A program made the translations under genes and the position numbers. A model generated the notes under the pieces. That model made no database searches. It was not told the origin of the DNA and was given only the letters and a program-made list of their open reading frames with translations. A DNA stretch of 64,000 nt, taken from the NCBI GenBank assembly GCA_022813625.1, contig JAKLMB010000002.1, forward strand, positions 372,001-436,000. The letters are read 5' to 3'. Positions 47,239 to 59,564 of this stretch are shown here, in pieces (positions within the stretch are counted from its first letter, which is position 1; each line of letters begins with the position of its first letter). This DNA comes from Aaosphaeria pasadenensis (lineage: Eukaryota > Ascomycota > Dothideomycetes > Pleosporales).

Positions 47239-48513
47239 ATGGTCGCTCTAGTACCTGTATGGAAAACGTGCAAGTTCTACAAAAACTTGACCCGGCAATG
47301 ACGGAGGAGGAGGGTGGTGGGCCTGGCGGTGGTAACTTGAAAGTGGTAAGGGGAGGCTGGAGGGTGTAATCATCTTGCAGGAACACAAACCTGCCTCGGA
47401 GGGACTTGGACTTGGACTTGGACTGGAGTGGGATGGATAGATCATGGCACACCTAGCCGGTGATCGAGATGAGCTGCAGAAAATCACCCAGTTTTCCTGC
47501 CAGTTCACTCGATTGATTGATTGATTAGCTTGGAATTATCTTAGGTAGATAGCTCAACTGATGGGACGAAAGACGATTATTGGGCGGTTAAGCTGACCGA
47601 GCCGGCGATCTTGCAATGATTTGGGAATATTGACAATACTCGATCCATCGCCAACTGTTCTTGCTTGGTTGGCCTGTCCTGTCCGGTCCGTCAGCATATT
47701 TCCTTGGAGCTACCTTGATGGGTATGTTCGTGATGTCAAGGAATGAATGAGGAGAACCATCATGAGGGACAGCTCAGAGCTACGTTATTATTACAAGTAC
47801 TTTGGTTGGGTACGGGGGGCGGGAAAGTCGCACCGTTATTGTATCGCAAAGGAACAAGCTACCAGCCACGCGCCTCCCCCCTTCTTTCCCCTTCCCCCTC
47901 CCTTATCCCCAGCCGTCCGGTTTCACATTCGTCCACTCTCCAACGAGGGCGGCCAGTCCAGCTTCTCGAGACGCTTGCGGCACCTTCCTGAGGCTTTCTC
48001 TTCAAGAAGTCCGCAAGGGCACCGCCGGAAGCAGTCTTCTGCACTAAAAAAGTCAACAAGAGCTGTCGTCCATAGTCATACTTACACTTGCTGGTCCCTT
48101 GGCTGTTGCATGTACTGTGTCTGATTCCTCAATTGCTCCTTTGTCCCCCTCTCTTCCCACTTTCCATCCTACTTCCCCAGCCAGATCCCTAAGGAACAAA
48201 GAAATACCCATATTGCAATTCACTTTCGAGAGCCGCATTTGTGCCTTCCGCCTGTCCCGTTCTTTTGACAGGGACGCCAGGCACTGGAGAACCAGAACGT
48301 TAAATTATACATAAGGTACAGACCGGCACACACGCATACGCACACGCACACACACATACACTACTGTGTACGCTCACCAGGGGTGTTAGCAACGGCCCCG
48401 GGTTGGCCCTGCTCCTCGAGTCTTTGCTGGTTGTTGTACCTACAGATCAGGGGCTTAGCGTCCTCTCCCGAAATTAACACAGCAAGACCCGCCCTCGACA
48501 TCTCTAAGTCGAC
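47239..48513. other. Intergenic TERT / TBC gene
   Basis: This 1.27-kb gap lies between tandem genes. It holds a GGACTT hexamer run (47402-47424) and a CA-rich tract (48327-48360). The C/T-rich stretch 47870-47940 is promoter-like. No gene was recognised. Confidence 0.45.
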
Positions 48514-51083
48514 ATGCCCACAACGCTCTTCGTGCGACAGCAACACTTGCGATCCGGGCCAGACGACGACGAGCACGAGCACGAACACCAGCACTTAGAA
48601 TACTCTTCCTCCCACCTTGACTGCGACTATCTTCAACACAAAACTGCCCTTTACATAATATCAGAGCATGAATACGCTCGCTCACTGAGCTCCCCAGCTC
48701 CCCAGTGCGAGTCCCGCCGTATCAAGGCACCCCCGAGTCGACTCTCCTCCCGCCGCAGTCTCCATTCCCACTCCCAACTCCCTCCTTCAAGCTTAAGGAA
48801 ACCTCCGCGACCTCTCATGGCTACCGTCAGCTACAATGATGCCTCCAGCATGGCACTGGGTGGTCCCCCAGGCTCGCCGCCGGACCTCACAAACTCCAAG
48901 TCGTCCAAGTCGTCATCCGTTCGCTCCTCGACCCTCTCAGACATCATGGGCCCCACTGATCTGTCACATTTTGAGGAGATCAACCTAGACGATTTACAAG
49001 GTGCCTCAGGACCCAATACCTTCCCAATGCCAGTATCGTCTTCTAATCGCATCCTGTATGAAGCCAACAACAATCAATCGTCACTTCCCGGCGCTCGGGG
49101 GCTCCCGCATGTCCATTCCTCCTCTTCGTTCCGCGATCTGACTGCGGTCTCGAAGCCTCGATACCCAAACCTCAAGGCACAACCCAATGCTGCCAATCGC
49201 CCGCAACTTCCACAGCCGGGTGCTCCGGGCCAGCACATGCGGAGAGGATTTACCTCGCCCTCGGCCCCTTCGTTGACAAGCCTCTCGATCCCCGTGCGGA
49301 AGTCGCGGTCAAGGTCCCCATCCCCCTCCAACTCTCATGCATCCTCTGCTGCACCCCGAACACTCTCTTCCCGCAGAAGCTCACGCAACCTCGATGTATC
49401 CCCATCGTCCACTTTCAATCCAAGGAGGCAGTCATGGCAGCACAGTGCTAGGAAGACCATAAAGGAGCTGGAGGCAGAATGTGACGACGACGGGGATGAC
49501 GACCTGCCAGACGATGCCTATCTCTGGGGTGTTCCCATCTCCCCGAGGCCAACTCAGGAACGCTCACCTGCCCCGTCTGCGAGCAACAGCCCTCCGCAGT
49601 CCTCTGCTAGTATTGCGAGCAGCCGACCTTCATCGAAGCGAGGAAGCCCCACCTCGTTCAGAGCTTCCCCTGGGATATCCCCGAGGCGATCTTCGCAGTC
49701 GCCATCACCAATTTCTACCGTCAGCGAGAACCTCCCTCCTCAGCAATTGCAACGACAGCGGACACAGGTGTGGGAGGATACTTACAACACTCTCGATGCC
49801 GATGGCAGGAAGCTTACTGAAGCCCTGGAGGAGTATGAAACTGAGCTGGAGCGACACCAGGAGATCCAACGCCAGAAACCCAGTCTGACACGCTCTGCTT
49901 CCGTCAATACTCCCAAAGCTGCAGCTATCCTCCCGCCCGTGCGCAAATCCGATCCTCTAATCGATCCATTCCAGCCTTCAGCAGAGAAACAAAAATATCT
50001 CTCTCGGACTCGACCCTCCTGGCTGCCTCCCAAGGACCCGAAGGAGGAGAAGAAGCACCTCAAGGAATATCAGAAAATGCACGAGCGGATCGAACAAGCT
50101 GGTAAGTGACTATATGCCATAATTGACAAACGCAAATTTTCTGACTGTGAGTAGTGCGCCTCGCGGCTCAAAAGGATGAGGGAGAGAAATTGGCTCGAGA
50201 GACTGCAGAGCGCAAGAAAGCAGAGGTTTGGGAAAATCTCCTACCTAAGTGGGAGACCGAGACGGCATCCAAAGATGGCAAGGCCCAGTACCGAAAGCTT
50301 TGGTGGAACGGGATTCCCCCTAAGTACCGTGGAGCTGTATGGAAGAAAGCGATTGGCAACGAGCTCGGCATATCAGAGACAACTTTCAGGGTCGCGCTTG
50401 AAAAGGCGCATGCAGAACTCAGGGCCTTGGGTGATAATGCCTTTGAGGGGCGTGCACCTGTCGTCGTCGACAATACCAGGCTTGTGTTCCCGGACCTAAA
50501 GATGTTCGCCCCTACGTCCCCAGCAGGAGAAGAACAACCATTACACAAAGAGCTTGTTAATGTCTGCCTCGCCTACATGTCTTACCGCCCGGATGTCGAC
50601 ACTCTTGCTGGTGTGCACTATATTGCAGGTCTGTTCCTCTTGAACATGTCACCTGCGGATACATTCATCTGCCTTGGAAATCTCCTGAACAGGCCAATGC
50701 CGCTGTCTTTACTCCTCAACGATCATAATGGTATCACAGCTGCATACGATGCTACCCTCTCTGCGCTTTACAAGAAAGCTCCCTCGCTTGCCAAACACCT
50801 AGCTGAGCTACGCGTCGAGCCTCACAACTACCTTTATCCAATGTTTTCCAGCCTGTTCTGCGATCGTCTCGACATAGAACACGCCGCGCGTGTCATGGAT
50901 CTCTATGCTATAGAGGGCGACAAGATCCCACCAAGGGTTGCTGTTGCTGTTCTCGGCATTCTCGAGGTTCGACTCTACCAGGGAGGTGTTGAGGACGTCA
51001 TTCGCAACCTCAACTCGAAAGACATCAAACTCAGCCCTGATGAATTTTCCGGCAAAGTGTACGAGGCTGGGAAGAGTGCATAG
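48514..51083 (+). CDS. TBC-domain (Rab GAP-like) protein
   Basis: Exons 48514..50101 and 50155..51083 (53-bp intron) give 838 residues from the first ATG; a second in-frame ATG at 48817 (MATVSYNDASSM) would give 737 and may be the true start, since residues 1-101 look like translated leader. The N-terminal half is disordered (S, P, R-rich) with SPPDLTNSKSSKSSS and DLSHFEEINLDDLQG. The TBC domain begins about residue 570 (LWWNGIPPKYRGAVWKKAIG). The arginine-finger motif is kept as VVVDNTRLVFPDLKMF, but the usual YxQG glutamine finger is replaced by TLAG (DVDTLAGVHYIAGLFLL). This suggests altered or absent classical GAP activity, which is inference. I do not assign an ortholog name. Confidence 0.82.
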
Positions 51084-53533
51084 AGAACATGTGCATACTG
51101 TCCTTGTTGTAATTCGATTCGGATTGCTACGAATAGTGCCGAGAGCTTCTCTCGACAGATGCTCACGTGCACCTTCGAGACCTACACCACAATGATGCGC
51201 CATCAACTAGACGCAACCATGTTGCTTGTCTATAAACATACCTTCTTTCTTTCGTTTACACCAACAAGCATTTTAAGGCGTTTTAATCGGTTCAAGTAAC
51301 GAGTCCAAGTACTGTTACTTTCCGTCCTTTTTATTATTACCAGCACTGCCGCTCAGCGGAACGACGATGACGCCCCATTAACCTATTATACCAAGTTCCG
51401 AGAGAACCAATCGAAGAGAAACGAGAAAATCATTATTACTATCCAACTGTGGCATTGTGTGTAAAAAGTAATGTCGCTGGACGATTTGGTGCGACTGGAG
51501 GGATTGACGACGCCAATAAGCCACATCATCTTCCTTCGCCATTCGCTTCTTGTGCCTTTCGTCGAACTGTTGTCGACTTATTCTTGCTGGGAGAGATGTT
51601 TACACAGTTGCATTCATGTTGCGCGCATAGAGGAGAGACAAAAGGGAGAGAGACTCGGAAGATAATTACAACTACAGTGGGCAAAGTAAAGTAGAACGTG
51701 GAAGAGGGACAGAGAGAGAAAGATTAGATGTAGAAGCGAAAGCCAGGTTCTGCGAGTAGCACACCGGATTGGATCAATTGTAAAGTTTATCAACCACCCC
51801 TTGTCTCACTCGGCTCCTCTTCCCTCCTGACTGTCTGACTAAGAAAGTTGGAGGGGAGGACCGTGTAGAGCAGGATAAATACACTTATTACCATTACTGC
51901 ACATTGCCTAAGCTATTGTCGGTCTATCGTGTCCTGTCGTGATTCTCCAAGTCTTGTATATGCGTGTTGTACACTATGTCAGCCAGTATTGTAATTACTA
52001 TGCATGACAAAGTATAATGCACTTCCACGATGCATTTATACCCTACACCTGATCCTTGTATCGACATCGAGACTGGGCAACAAAGACTCGATCACGGCGT
52101 TTGCTAAGGGGGTCCTGATTTGTTCGATGGACCGCAGGTAAACTCGAGGGGGGAGGAGGAAGTTTGTCTGGCAGACAAAGACATGCTGGTAGTAGTTGAC
52201 TGTCGACAAAGAATATGGACAAGGTATTGCATCTTGGTATAGCCAGTTTGTATCGTCGTTCTATGCTGTAGCAGCGTTGAGGTCCGGAGACAAGCTATCA
52301 GTTGGGTCAGTTGCTGGAGGGGGCTCGTGATTGTTCAGTAGAGGTTTTGGAGGTAAAGTAGCAGTGTAGGATGAGAAGGAGCATCGTGATGTCTTTGTAT
52401 AATCCTGGTTGCCTCACTGTTTCTGCGTGTGCCGTGCTGTCTGGCATGTTTGTATTTTACCTACCCGGAGTCACAATGACCTTGGTGTCGAGGTGTCAGC
52501 TGGAGGCTCCTGTTTGTCCGAGACGAGTATTCGAGGAGATTGATTTTGCATCATGATTCAGAGCCTGCCTCTGGTTGCTAGGAAAGAAGTTAGAGAGGGG
52601 CGCCCTACGTGCTGTGGACATTTACATCCTCGACACAATACTGAATCGAATTTGAATATAAATCAGTAGCTTTCATTGCAGTTTCTACTACGTGTTCCTG
52701 GCTGTTTGAGAGCGTTTAATTAGACCAGAATCAACTGTGTAGAATGACCAGAGTCCTCTCGTAGTTCCTTAGAGTATAGTCCCGTGCAAAGTGTACCTGC
52801 CTGACCTCCTCCGCGATGGCGAACCCCTGCCATGACTGAGCTGGATCGACCGCCAGATCAAATTGCGGTAATAACTGGGGGCCCCGGATTATTCTAAATG
52901 GGTAACTGATCCGAATGAACCATTGAGGACGAGTGGGGGTATCCTGCTGGGACAGGTGGGGTGGTAGAGCGTGGCTGGTGCCTACGAAGTGAATGATGGA
53001 GCACAGGTAAATCAGATATCTCCCACCGCTAAACCTGGAGGCATCTGTTGAGTTTGGTCTCGTGCCTTAGAGGGATAAAACGTGACAGTATGATCGTGGG
53101 GGAATAAGGGCAATGAGTCAAGGTATTGCCACTCTAAGATTGAATTGCAGCTTTACGCCGAAAAGTGAATGAGAAGCTGTTACCAGAGCACGGTCAGAAG
53201 GCCTCGTGATATCAAACTCATTACCAAATTGTCACTGCTAGCCTCAGTCTCGATCTCTAACCCTCCTATCACAAAGCTACTTCTGGATTTGCTGCCTAGG
53301 AAATACGTCACAAATACCTCAAGTGAAGGAAAAGTGACCCCCACAGTACTGCAGTTACACCACAATCCCAACTTTACAACGCATCCTGTTAATCTTAGCG
53401 TCTTTCCTTGCCCTAAGTAAAGTTACGTTTGAAGCAGGCGCCTGTGCGCTGATTCTAGGGTACATTAAAACCCTTCTCCCGGCTCTCTGGCTTCTTCTTG
53501 TTTTCTCCTCCACTAAACCCTCACCCTTTACCC
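51084..53533. other. Gene-poor interval, 2.4 kb
   Basis: Only short frames are present (for example 52371-52556 and 53169-53420), with no domain, signal or splice pattern that I can support. No terminal repeats or transposase-like sequence was recognised. This marks the start of the sparse right-hand part of the window. Confidence 0.45.
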
Positions 53534-54662
53534 ATGAAGACGTTTGTCTTCATAAAAAATTATACTCTCTCTTGGCCCGGTTCGCTGGGTCAAAAAAGTA
53601 CTACCAACGCGGTAACATGCGGGATTGCTCCTTGTGGTAAGTTCAAATCCCGAATGCACGTTTTCCCCCCATGAGTCTTTCCTGTTACTAACTGCCTGTT
53701 TCTTATAGAGCAATCAAAGTTTCTTTGAGAGGGCCCAATGGGCGGCCCTCTCGCAACACTCGTCATGAGTGAAGACATAGCATCACAGACTCCTCATGGG
53801 TATGTACCTTCGAGTGTTACATCATTTCTCTTGACTTGAGTTCAAAGGCTAATTCATAATGTTCAGGGCTGTGTTTGTTCTCTGCTCATTGAGCCGTCAA
53901 AGAACTGGGCCCTATCGGCAATGTTCTGGTGGCGGCTTACGAGGAGCAGAGACCCCTGTACCAGAGACACCTCTTAGGTTCGTTTTCTTGATTGTTCTTG
54001 AGTTGGTTTTGAAGGCTGATTCCCTTTAGTGCTGCGTTGATACTCTGCTCATTGAGCAGATCAATTGGCCGAAGCGCAATGGGCGATGTTCCAGCAACGC
54101 TCACAATATTGTTGTGAACAGAACATGGCGTCACAGACTCCACATGGGTAAGCATTCTCGATTGTTCAATCGTATTCCTTGTGCTGAGTTTGAAAGCTGA
54201 TAACCCTTAGGGCTGTGTGTGCTCTGAGAAAATAGCTCAATCATGAGCTAACCAAGGTGACTCCGGGGTACAACTCCGTTCGAATTCGCTACTCCGATGT
54301 TGGGTGGTGGCGACAGAGCTGATGATAACGATGAGAGAGCTCGCGACGATGCTCAGAGAGCTCGTGATGATGCGTCTTCAGCAACCCCGGAATCTCCATC
54401 GACAGTATTTGGACGTCTCGACACCGGACACAGACAAGATAATGTCTGTGTAAAAGTTACGACCACCTCGGGCCATGGTCTGTGTTCTGGGTGAGTCTAC
54501 AGTTCTACCTCTAGCTGCTGCACTTCTTCATCTTTGTATCACAATATCTAACCGGCCACTTCGCAAACAGACTCTGGTCTATGAGTCCAGTCAATGACGC
54601 GGCGTCAGAACGCCGCGAATCTGCGGAGGATCTTTCTCACTGGACTCCTGTATTATTGGTCC
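53534..54662 (+). pseudogene. Decayed gene with tandem exon-intron modules
   Basis: Three related modules of 163-184 bp, with landmarks at about 53707, 53891 and 54054, repeat the order: GAGC(A/C)-ATCAA-like start, (G)GCCCAATGGG-like core, and in modules 1 and 3 a TCACAGACTCC-CATGG end followed by an intron-like stretch. Splice-like signals are good: GTAAGT...TTACTAAC...TTATAG (53635-53706), GTATGT...GGCTAAT...TTCAG (53802-53865) and GTAAGC...GCTGATAAC...TTAG (54150-54210). Copy 1 has a shifted frame and in-frame stops, so no single long product results. Downstream, 54297-54494 plus 54577-54676 can be joined by a GTGAGT...AAACAG intron into a small frame with two RARDDA(Q/S) repeats. The function is unknown. 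Confidence 0.45.
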
Positions 54663-55664
54663 ACGATCGAGCATGACGTTCTTGCTTTGACCAGAGACTT
54701 TCCAGAACTGCTCTCTGATCTTCTCCATGGGCTAAAATGGATCCTACAAAACCACTCTTAGCTTGTCATCCTCGCCGCACCTAGATTTCTGCCCCCTCCC
54801 TTATGGAATCGAAGCTGCAGGCAAAGACAACAATGAGCCCAATAAGCTCGGTATAGTGCATCACCTTCAGATGCACTTCTTCCAGCCCTATCTCGAAGAG
54901 CCCCGGCTTAAAGACTTTACCAGACCGCCATCAGGATTTTCCCGGTACAACAATTTTCGGTTAGCAAAGACGATAACGATGGAATACATACTACAATATC
55001 AAAAACAACCTTAAAGACTCTAACAGCAATATCAACAAGACATACAACATTTTGGAGGAAGCAGAGGATACGTGACACGGTCATGTTGTCGGTGTACCCC
55101 AAAGAACAACAAAACAGGAATCAACCCTGTTGAACGCAGACGATGAGGAGAGCGAGTCTTCGGACTGAGACAGAGAAATCAAGGTACTTGACGGCGATGA
55201 AGTAAGGAAAGTGGGGTATTCGATAATGAAGGGGAATAAGTTTGACTCAGTAATACATATCGGACCCGGTTTCTTCTATAGCATGCCAACGAACGTTTGA
55301 CACTGGACAGCAACAACAACAAGTTGTTTTTCTTCTTCTTCGAACAGAAATCACTTTCTTTCATCATAATATTCATCAGTCTGTAACAAACGCTGTCTGC
55401 TTTAGTGATTCCGTCATAAATTTCCCCACCAGACAGAAAGTGATTGCAAAAGTGATTTCCAGATCAAAAGCTGCTGCCAAGTTTCACTGCTTGCATTCTG
55501 ATTCGCCCTGGTCATTGTGAAAGGCAGAGATGTTTGAGTACTATTTAGGTACACTAGGCAGCCTCTCTCTCCAACTTTCCAACCTCTTCTATTTACTCCC
55601 ACTCTCAACCCCCACTACCTCCAACTTCTCTAACACGACTTCTCCAACTCGAGACTGCTGGAAA
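54663..55664. other. Interval without recognised features
   Basis: About 1.0 kb. The short frame 54763-55014 has no recognisable features. The last 150 bp before 55665 is C/T-rich and promoter-like. Confidence 0.4.
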
Positions 55665-56825
55665 ATGCGCGTCAATCAAGTACGTATTTGTTCATACTCT
55701 ACTATTGTACCTAAATTAACAGAAATCTTAGTCGGATCCGTTCAAGAACATCCTGCACGGTGCGATGCCGTGGGTGACAACTCCCACCAAGCAGAGCCAA
55801 ACCAAGCAGGCCGGAAAGCCTGACGAAGGAAGCGATGTTTCGCCGGCACTGCCGCCAAAAGAAATTACACTCATCGATAGTTCCACGCCGATTACTACCC
55901 CAAGCAAAGGTGCCGTGGGAGATGGTGAGGTTTCATCAATGCCGACCCAGGCAGAGGAAACCACGGCAACCAAGGCACAACCAATGGTAAAGGTAACGCA
56001 GAAAAAAAGCCAATGCCATGATTAAGTCTAATCACCTGATTTTAGGACATTGTTACTACCAATCCCGTATTCCGGCACCTACCATATCCGACGCAGTCAT
56101 CGCCGTCGCGAGCTGTCGTAGTGTCCAACTGGGCCACCCTTCCGCCATACGCACATGTACTTAGGTCGGTCGACACGGGATGTGTGTACTCTATAGAACG
56201 ATTCGAGTACCAACAACCTACCAACAACATGACAATGTATGGTACTCGTATCGTCTACACAAACGATGAAGGTGCCGCCGGCCTAGTCGAACGTTTTGGA
56301 CTTGCTCCCTTGACAGAGTGGATGTCACTCTACGGCAATCCCAACCTGCAATACACTAACTACAAGGTGTCTTCACTCCTCCAGCTTCTGGATACGGATC
56401 CCGAATATAAGAAACATTCTCGGATCCTCCACCTCGAGATTCCCGCCCGAAGCCCTCCCATGATCATCTACAAGCGAAGTTCTGTTATCAGTACGGATGG
56501 CGAGGATTTCGACTACGACAGCCTTCTGCGCTTCTTAACGAAGGCTGAAATCGAATACATCAAGGAGCTGGGTCTCGCAGAGAAGTGCAAGGGGAAGGGC
56601 GTCCTTTCTATCGAGAAGCTGGAATGGCGGGCGTACAAGTCCAACATGAAGCTGCGTCTAGAATTTCGGTCAATCGAGGCGTCTGCCGATGTTTGGAACT
56701 TGATCAAGCAGGACCACGCCTGGAAGGACGTAAAGGTCGAGTTCATGCCTGACCCTTGTGGTATTCCCAGGAATGATCGATCAGATATGCGGATACCAGA
56801 TCCATCAGCCATTGGTGCGGCGTAG
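55665..56825 (+). CDS. Hypothetical protein, three exons, family not recognised
   Basis: Exons 55665..55679, 55732..55992 and 56046..56825, with introns of 52 and 53 bp carrying good signals (GTACGT...CTTAG; GTAACG...TTTTAG), give 351 residues. The first exon is only 15 nt (M-R-V-N-Q); an alternative start is the ATG at 55765. Residues ~10-110 are low-complexity (T, S, P, K, E-rich). Residues ~125-345 look globular, with WATLPPYAHVLRSVDTGCV, GLVERFGLAPLTEWMSLYG, LLRFLTKAEIEYIKELG and VLSIEKLEWRAYKSNMKLRL. No signal peptide, membrane helix or known catalytic motif was seen. It may be a lineage-restricted gene; it is the only clearly intact gene to the right of 51.1 kb. Confidence 0.6.
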
Positions 56826-57129
56826 CGCGTAGCACCTTGATCTGGACAACGATGAGTGCTTGGACAGGTCTTGGGCCTTTTGTGTTGATGGACGTGCTTT
56901 TCCGAGATAGCCTTTGTAATTATATCAAGAAACCATCTGGCTATCAGATAGTCCTGCAGCTAGTATCAGTGCTGCCATAAATTCAAATTATCATACCGAC
57001 TTGTGCTCTTTCCTGTCTATACCTGCCAACTTGGTGTTCAAAAGTGTGAGGCAATACATGATCTGTCACCTAAGCTGCTCCAGAGTTACGTTATACCTAC
57101 TCATGGCAAGACTGTAGTGCGCTATTGTA
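56826..57129. other. Gap between orphan gene and minisatellite
   Basis: 304 bp; nothing was recognised. Confidence 0.4.
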
Positions 57130-57945
57130 CCAACCCAGCTTCGTGAGATAACCCAAGCAACGACCTTAAGTACGTGCCGTGTACAGCACAGCTCATTGAC
57201 ATAACCCAGGCCCAAACCCTGATTGGGTGCCGTCTCCCCGACAACTTTATAGTATGACCCAAGTTGAAACCCAGACTTTGTACCGTGACTCGTACAACTT
57301 CATGATATAACCCAAGCATGAATTCCGATTGCGTTCTGTGTCCAACATAGTGCCCCCAGCACACCTTTATGTCATAACCTTGACAAAGTCCCTGAAGGTA
57401 TGCTGCGTCCTGTACGGCATTATGATATAACCCAAGCAAGGGGAGGGAGGAGGCCTGAAGAGAGGTCAGGTCAGCCATCGGAATCGATGAGTGTGTCGAG
57501 GTCGAGATGAGAGACTTCGCAAAGCAGAAGAAGATGCCTAAAAGGATATCAGGATAGTGACCGTGAACGAGGAGTGTGTCGAGATTAAGACGAGGGACTT
57601 CCTTGGGAAGATAGTCCTGCATCGCCCTGCTTCGTAGCTGACTGTTGTTGACCCTGCTGCTCGATGTTTTTTGCGATGGGTCGAGTTCGAGAACGAATCG
57701 ATGCGGCAAGGGCTGTGAATGTGTGCTGTGTCCAAGATAACGCGCTCAGCATAGCTTCATGGGACAGACCTGGCAAGGACCCTGAAGCTGTGCTGTGTCC
57801 AAGATAGCGCATCCGGTACGGCTTCACAGTACGGCCCTGGCAACGATCTAGAGTGCGTGCTGTGTCCAGTAAAGCTCTGTGATAGTCCCCAAGCAATGAC
57901 TCTAAACAGGTTCCGTGTCCAACATAACGTGCCGTACATTATCAA
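57130..57945. repeat. Degenerate minisatellite with 53- and 66-bp units
   Basis: Two clusters of one repeat family. Cluster 1 units begin near 57141, 57191, 57244, 57297, 57363 and 57416 (spacings 50, 53, 53, 66, 53). Cluster 2 units begin near 57752, 57818 and 57871 (66, 53, then about 66). The unit core is roughly TTCATGATATAACCCAAGCA, followed by a variable ACCCTGA segment and (C)TGTGTCC. The 66-bp form adds a 13-bp AACATAG(T/C)GC-like block before the next unit. Between the clusters are two copies of another unit, 83 bp apart (at 57489 and 57572; core GAGTGTGTCGAG). Open frames on the minus strand here are by-products of the repeats. Confidence 0.72.
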
Positions 57946-58009
57946 GTAGACGTCTCTCATGCTGTTCACAAGACGTGTTCTCGTCTATTGCCTTTACCTA
58001 GTACTGCCT

Positions 58010-58330
58010 ACTTGCGTGGGCCCTCAGGCGCCTGTCGCACCTGCCCTCACTCACTCCTTCACCTACTTACCTACTTTGCCAACCTCATTTTCGCTGTATA
58101 TATACTATCTTCTTTTGAAACCTATCACTAACAAAACAGGACCACGGAAATGGCATCATGGCACATTGGGTAATGCTCCGAGATATGAAGACACACGTCG
58201 GGTCACCAAAGGTTTGTATCATCATTTCTTTCTTTCTTCTTCCAGAGGGTGTGGGTTCGATTCACTATTGGGAACATTCGTTCCGGTCTTTTTTTTTTGC
58301 ACTTTTTTTTGGCTTGATGTTTTGCATCTT
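58010..58330 (+). mobile_element. Candidate tRNA-promoter-derived (SINE-like) element, copy 1
   Basis: An A-box-like TGGCACATTGGGTA at 58159..58172 and a B-box-like GGTTCGATTCA at 58254..58264 lie 95 bp apart, followed by a T10 run (58289-58298) and a T8 run (58303-58310), which would terminate Pol III. GTATATATACTA lies 63 bp upstream of the A box. AAAGGTTTGTAT sits between the boxes. The same landmarks in the same order recur in copy 2 at about 63.1-63.4 kb. A further T8-GCAC tail lies at 58420-58431. No cloverleaf could be folded by eye, so it is not called a tRNA. Confidence 0.5.
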
Positions 58331-59564
58331 GATTTCGTTCATTTACTTCCTGGTAGGTGGGATTCCTGATAGGCAGGGCGTTCGAGATGTGCTCAGGAAA
58401 GTGAGTTGCCGCTCGTCTCTTTTTTTTGCACCTTTCTCTTGATAGTGTGTATGTTACTTATCTGACACTGCCTCCTGTAAAGCAGACAGAGCTGTAGTCA
58501 AGCTGATACAAATGAAAACAACAAAGGTTCATTCAATATAATACTCCCTTCACTTTTTTTTCTATTCATAATACCCAGCGCGCTCGACTTACTGTTGGAG
58601 GAGGGATTAGGACTTCCTCTCTGTGCGTTTTTGTCTTATCTTCAGGGCCTGTCATCACAGTGCACATACTGTTTCATTTACACTACTATCTAGGAGCCGA
58701 TCAGGGCTACATTCATGCGCTGGAGTACGTTGGAAATGAACCAAGATATGTAAACATCAAACATGGGTACCATGTTCCGTACGCTGGCTTTTCTCCATTA
58801 CATTCTACAGCAGCTGATACATTCAAGTAATAAACAATCAGAGCAGTCAAATGCCTCCTATGTAGTCTTTTTGCTCTTGTTCCTACTGTTGTTGAATACA
58901 TTATTCTAAAAGTCGCGTCTTCCGAAATGTCAACCTGTAGTTGGTATATAAGTACTAGGTAGGTAAGAAATACATATGTTTATCACTGCTGATAGGCCTG
59001 CGACGTTAGGGAGATAACCTTCCCGGCCTTTTCCAGCTGTATGTACCTCCCGAACAGTCTCATCCATCCTACTTCACCTATAATGTACCGTCTCATTTAC
59101 ACTGCTTGTAATCAATTGAATAAGGAAACAGCTAGATGATTGCATATTGGACTGGGATACTGGAGACCACAGAGGCCGATATCAAACTTGCTCTACTTTC
59201 CTCCCTTCCTATCCTTCTCTTCCCTCCTACAGTAAGTAGGCTGTGATACATTCAGGCTACTATTACAGTGCGTTAAGTGCATTCAATAGCACTTTGTGTG
59301 CTCCACATCTTGTCATCATTACTACTTTTCAAACCAGCTACAGTGTCCTTCCGTACTTTCTAATGGTGCGTTTGGGTTGCAGCCAGCACGTACGTGCCTA
59401 CTCTCTTTCTTTTTGCATGTTCATTCCTCTTATCTTCAATCTCATGGCGGATATACAGTCATTATTATACTTGTGCCTAGTTCGTTGGTAATTCTGCGAA
59501 TGCACGAGTCATCCTGGCAAGGTACATACATCCTCGCTTAAAGTATCTAGCACTAATAGGCAAC
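58331..59564. other. Interval without recognised gene
   Basis: 1.2 kb with T-rich tracts and short frames only. It may contain fragments of the candidate element (CCGATCAGGGC at about 58697, which also occurs in copy 2). Confidence 0.4.

Noticed and set aside
53575..53660. tRNA-like sequence (CGCGGTA ... GTTCAAATCCC)
   Set aside because: The would-be T-arm and anticodon arm do not pair, and the TTCAAATCCC part falls inside a well-formed intron starting GTAAGT.
57122..57896. Minus-strand repeat-rich frames (LGLYHE / GLSHEA motifs)
   Set aside because: The periodicity is that of the minisatellite DNA, frames shift between units, and no gene signals surround them.
58159..58264. A true tRNA gene at candidate element copy 1
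   Set aside because: A and B boxes are 95 bp apart and no acceptor stem or cloverleaf can be drawn by eye; better described as tRNA-promoter-derived.
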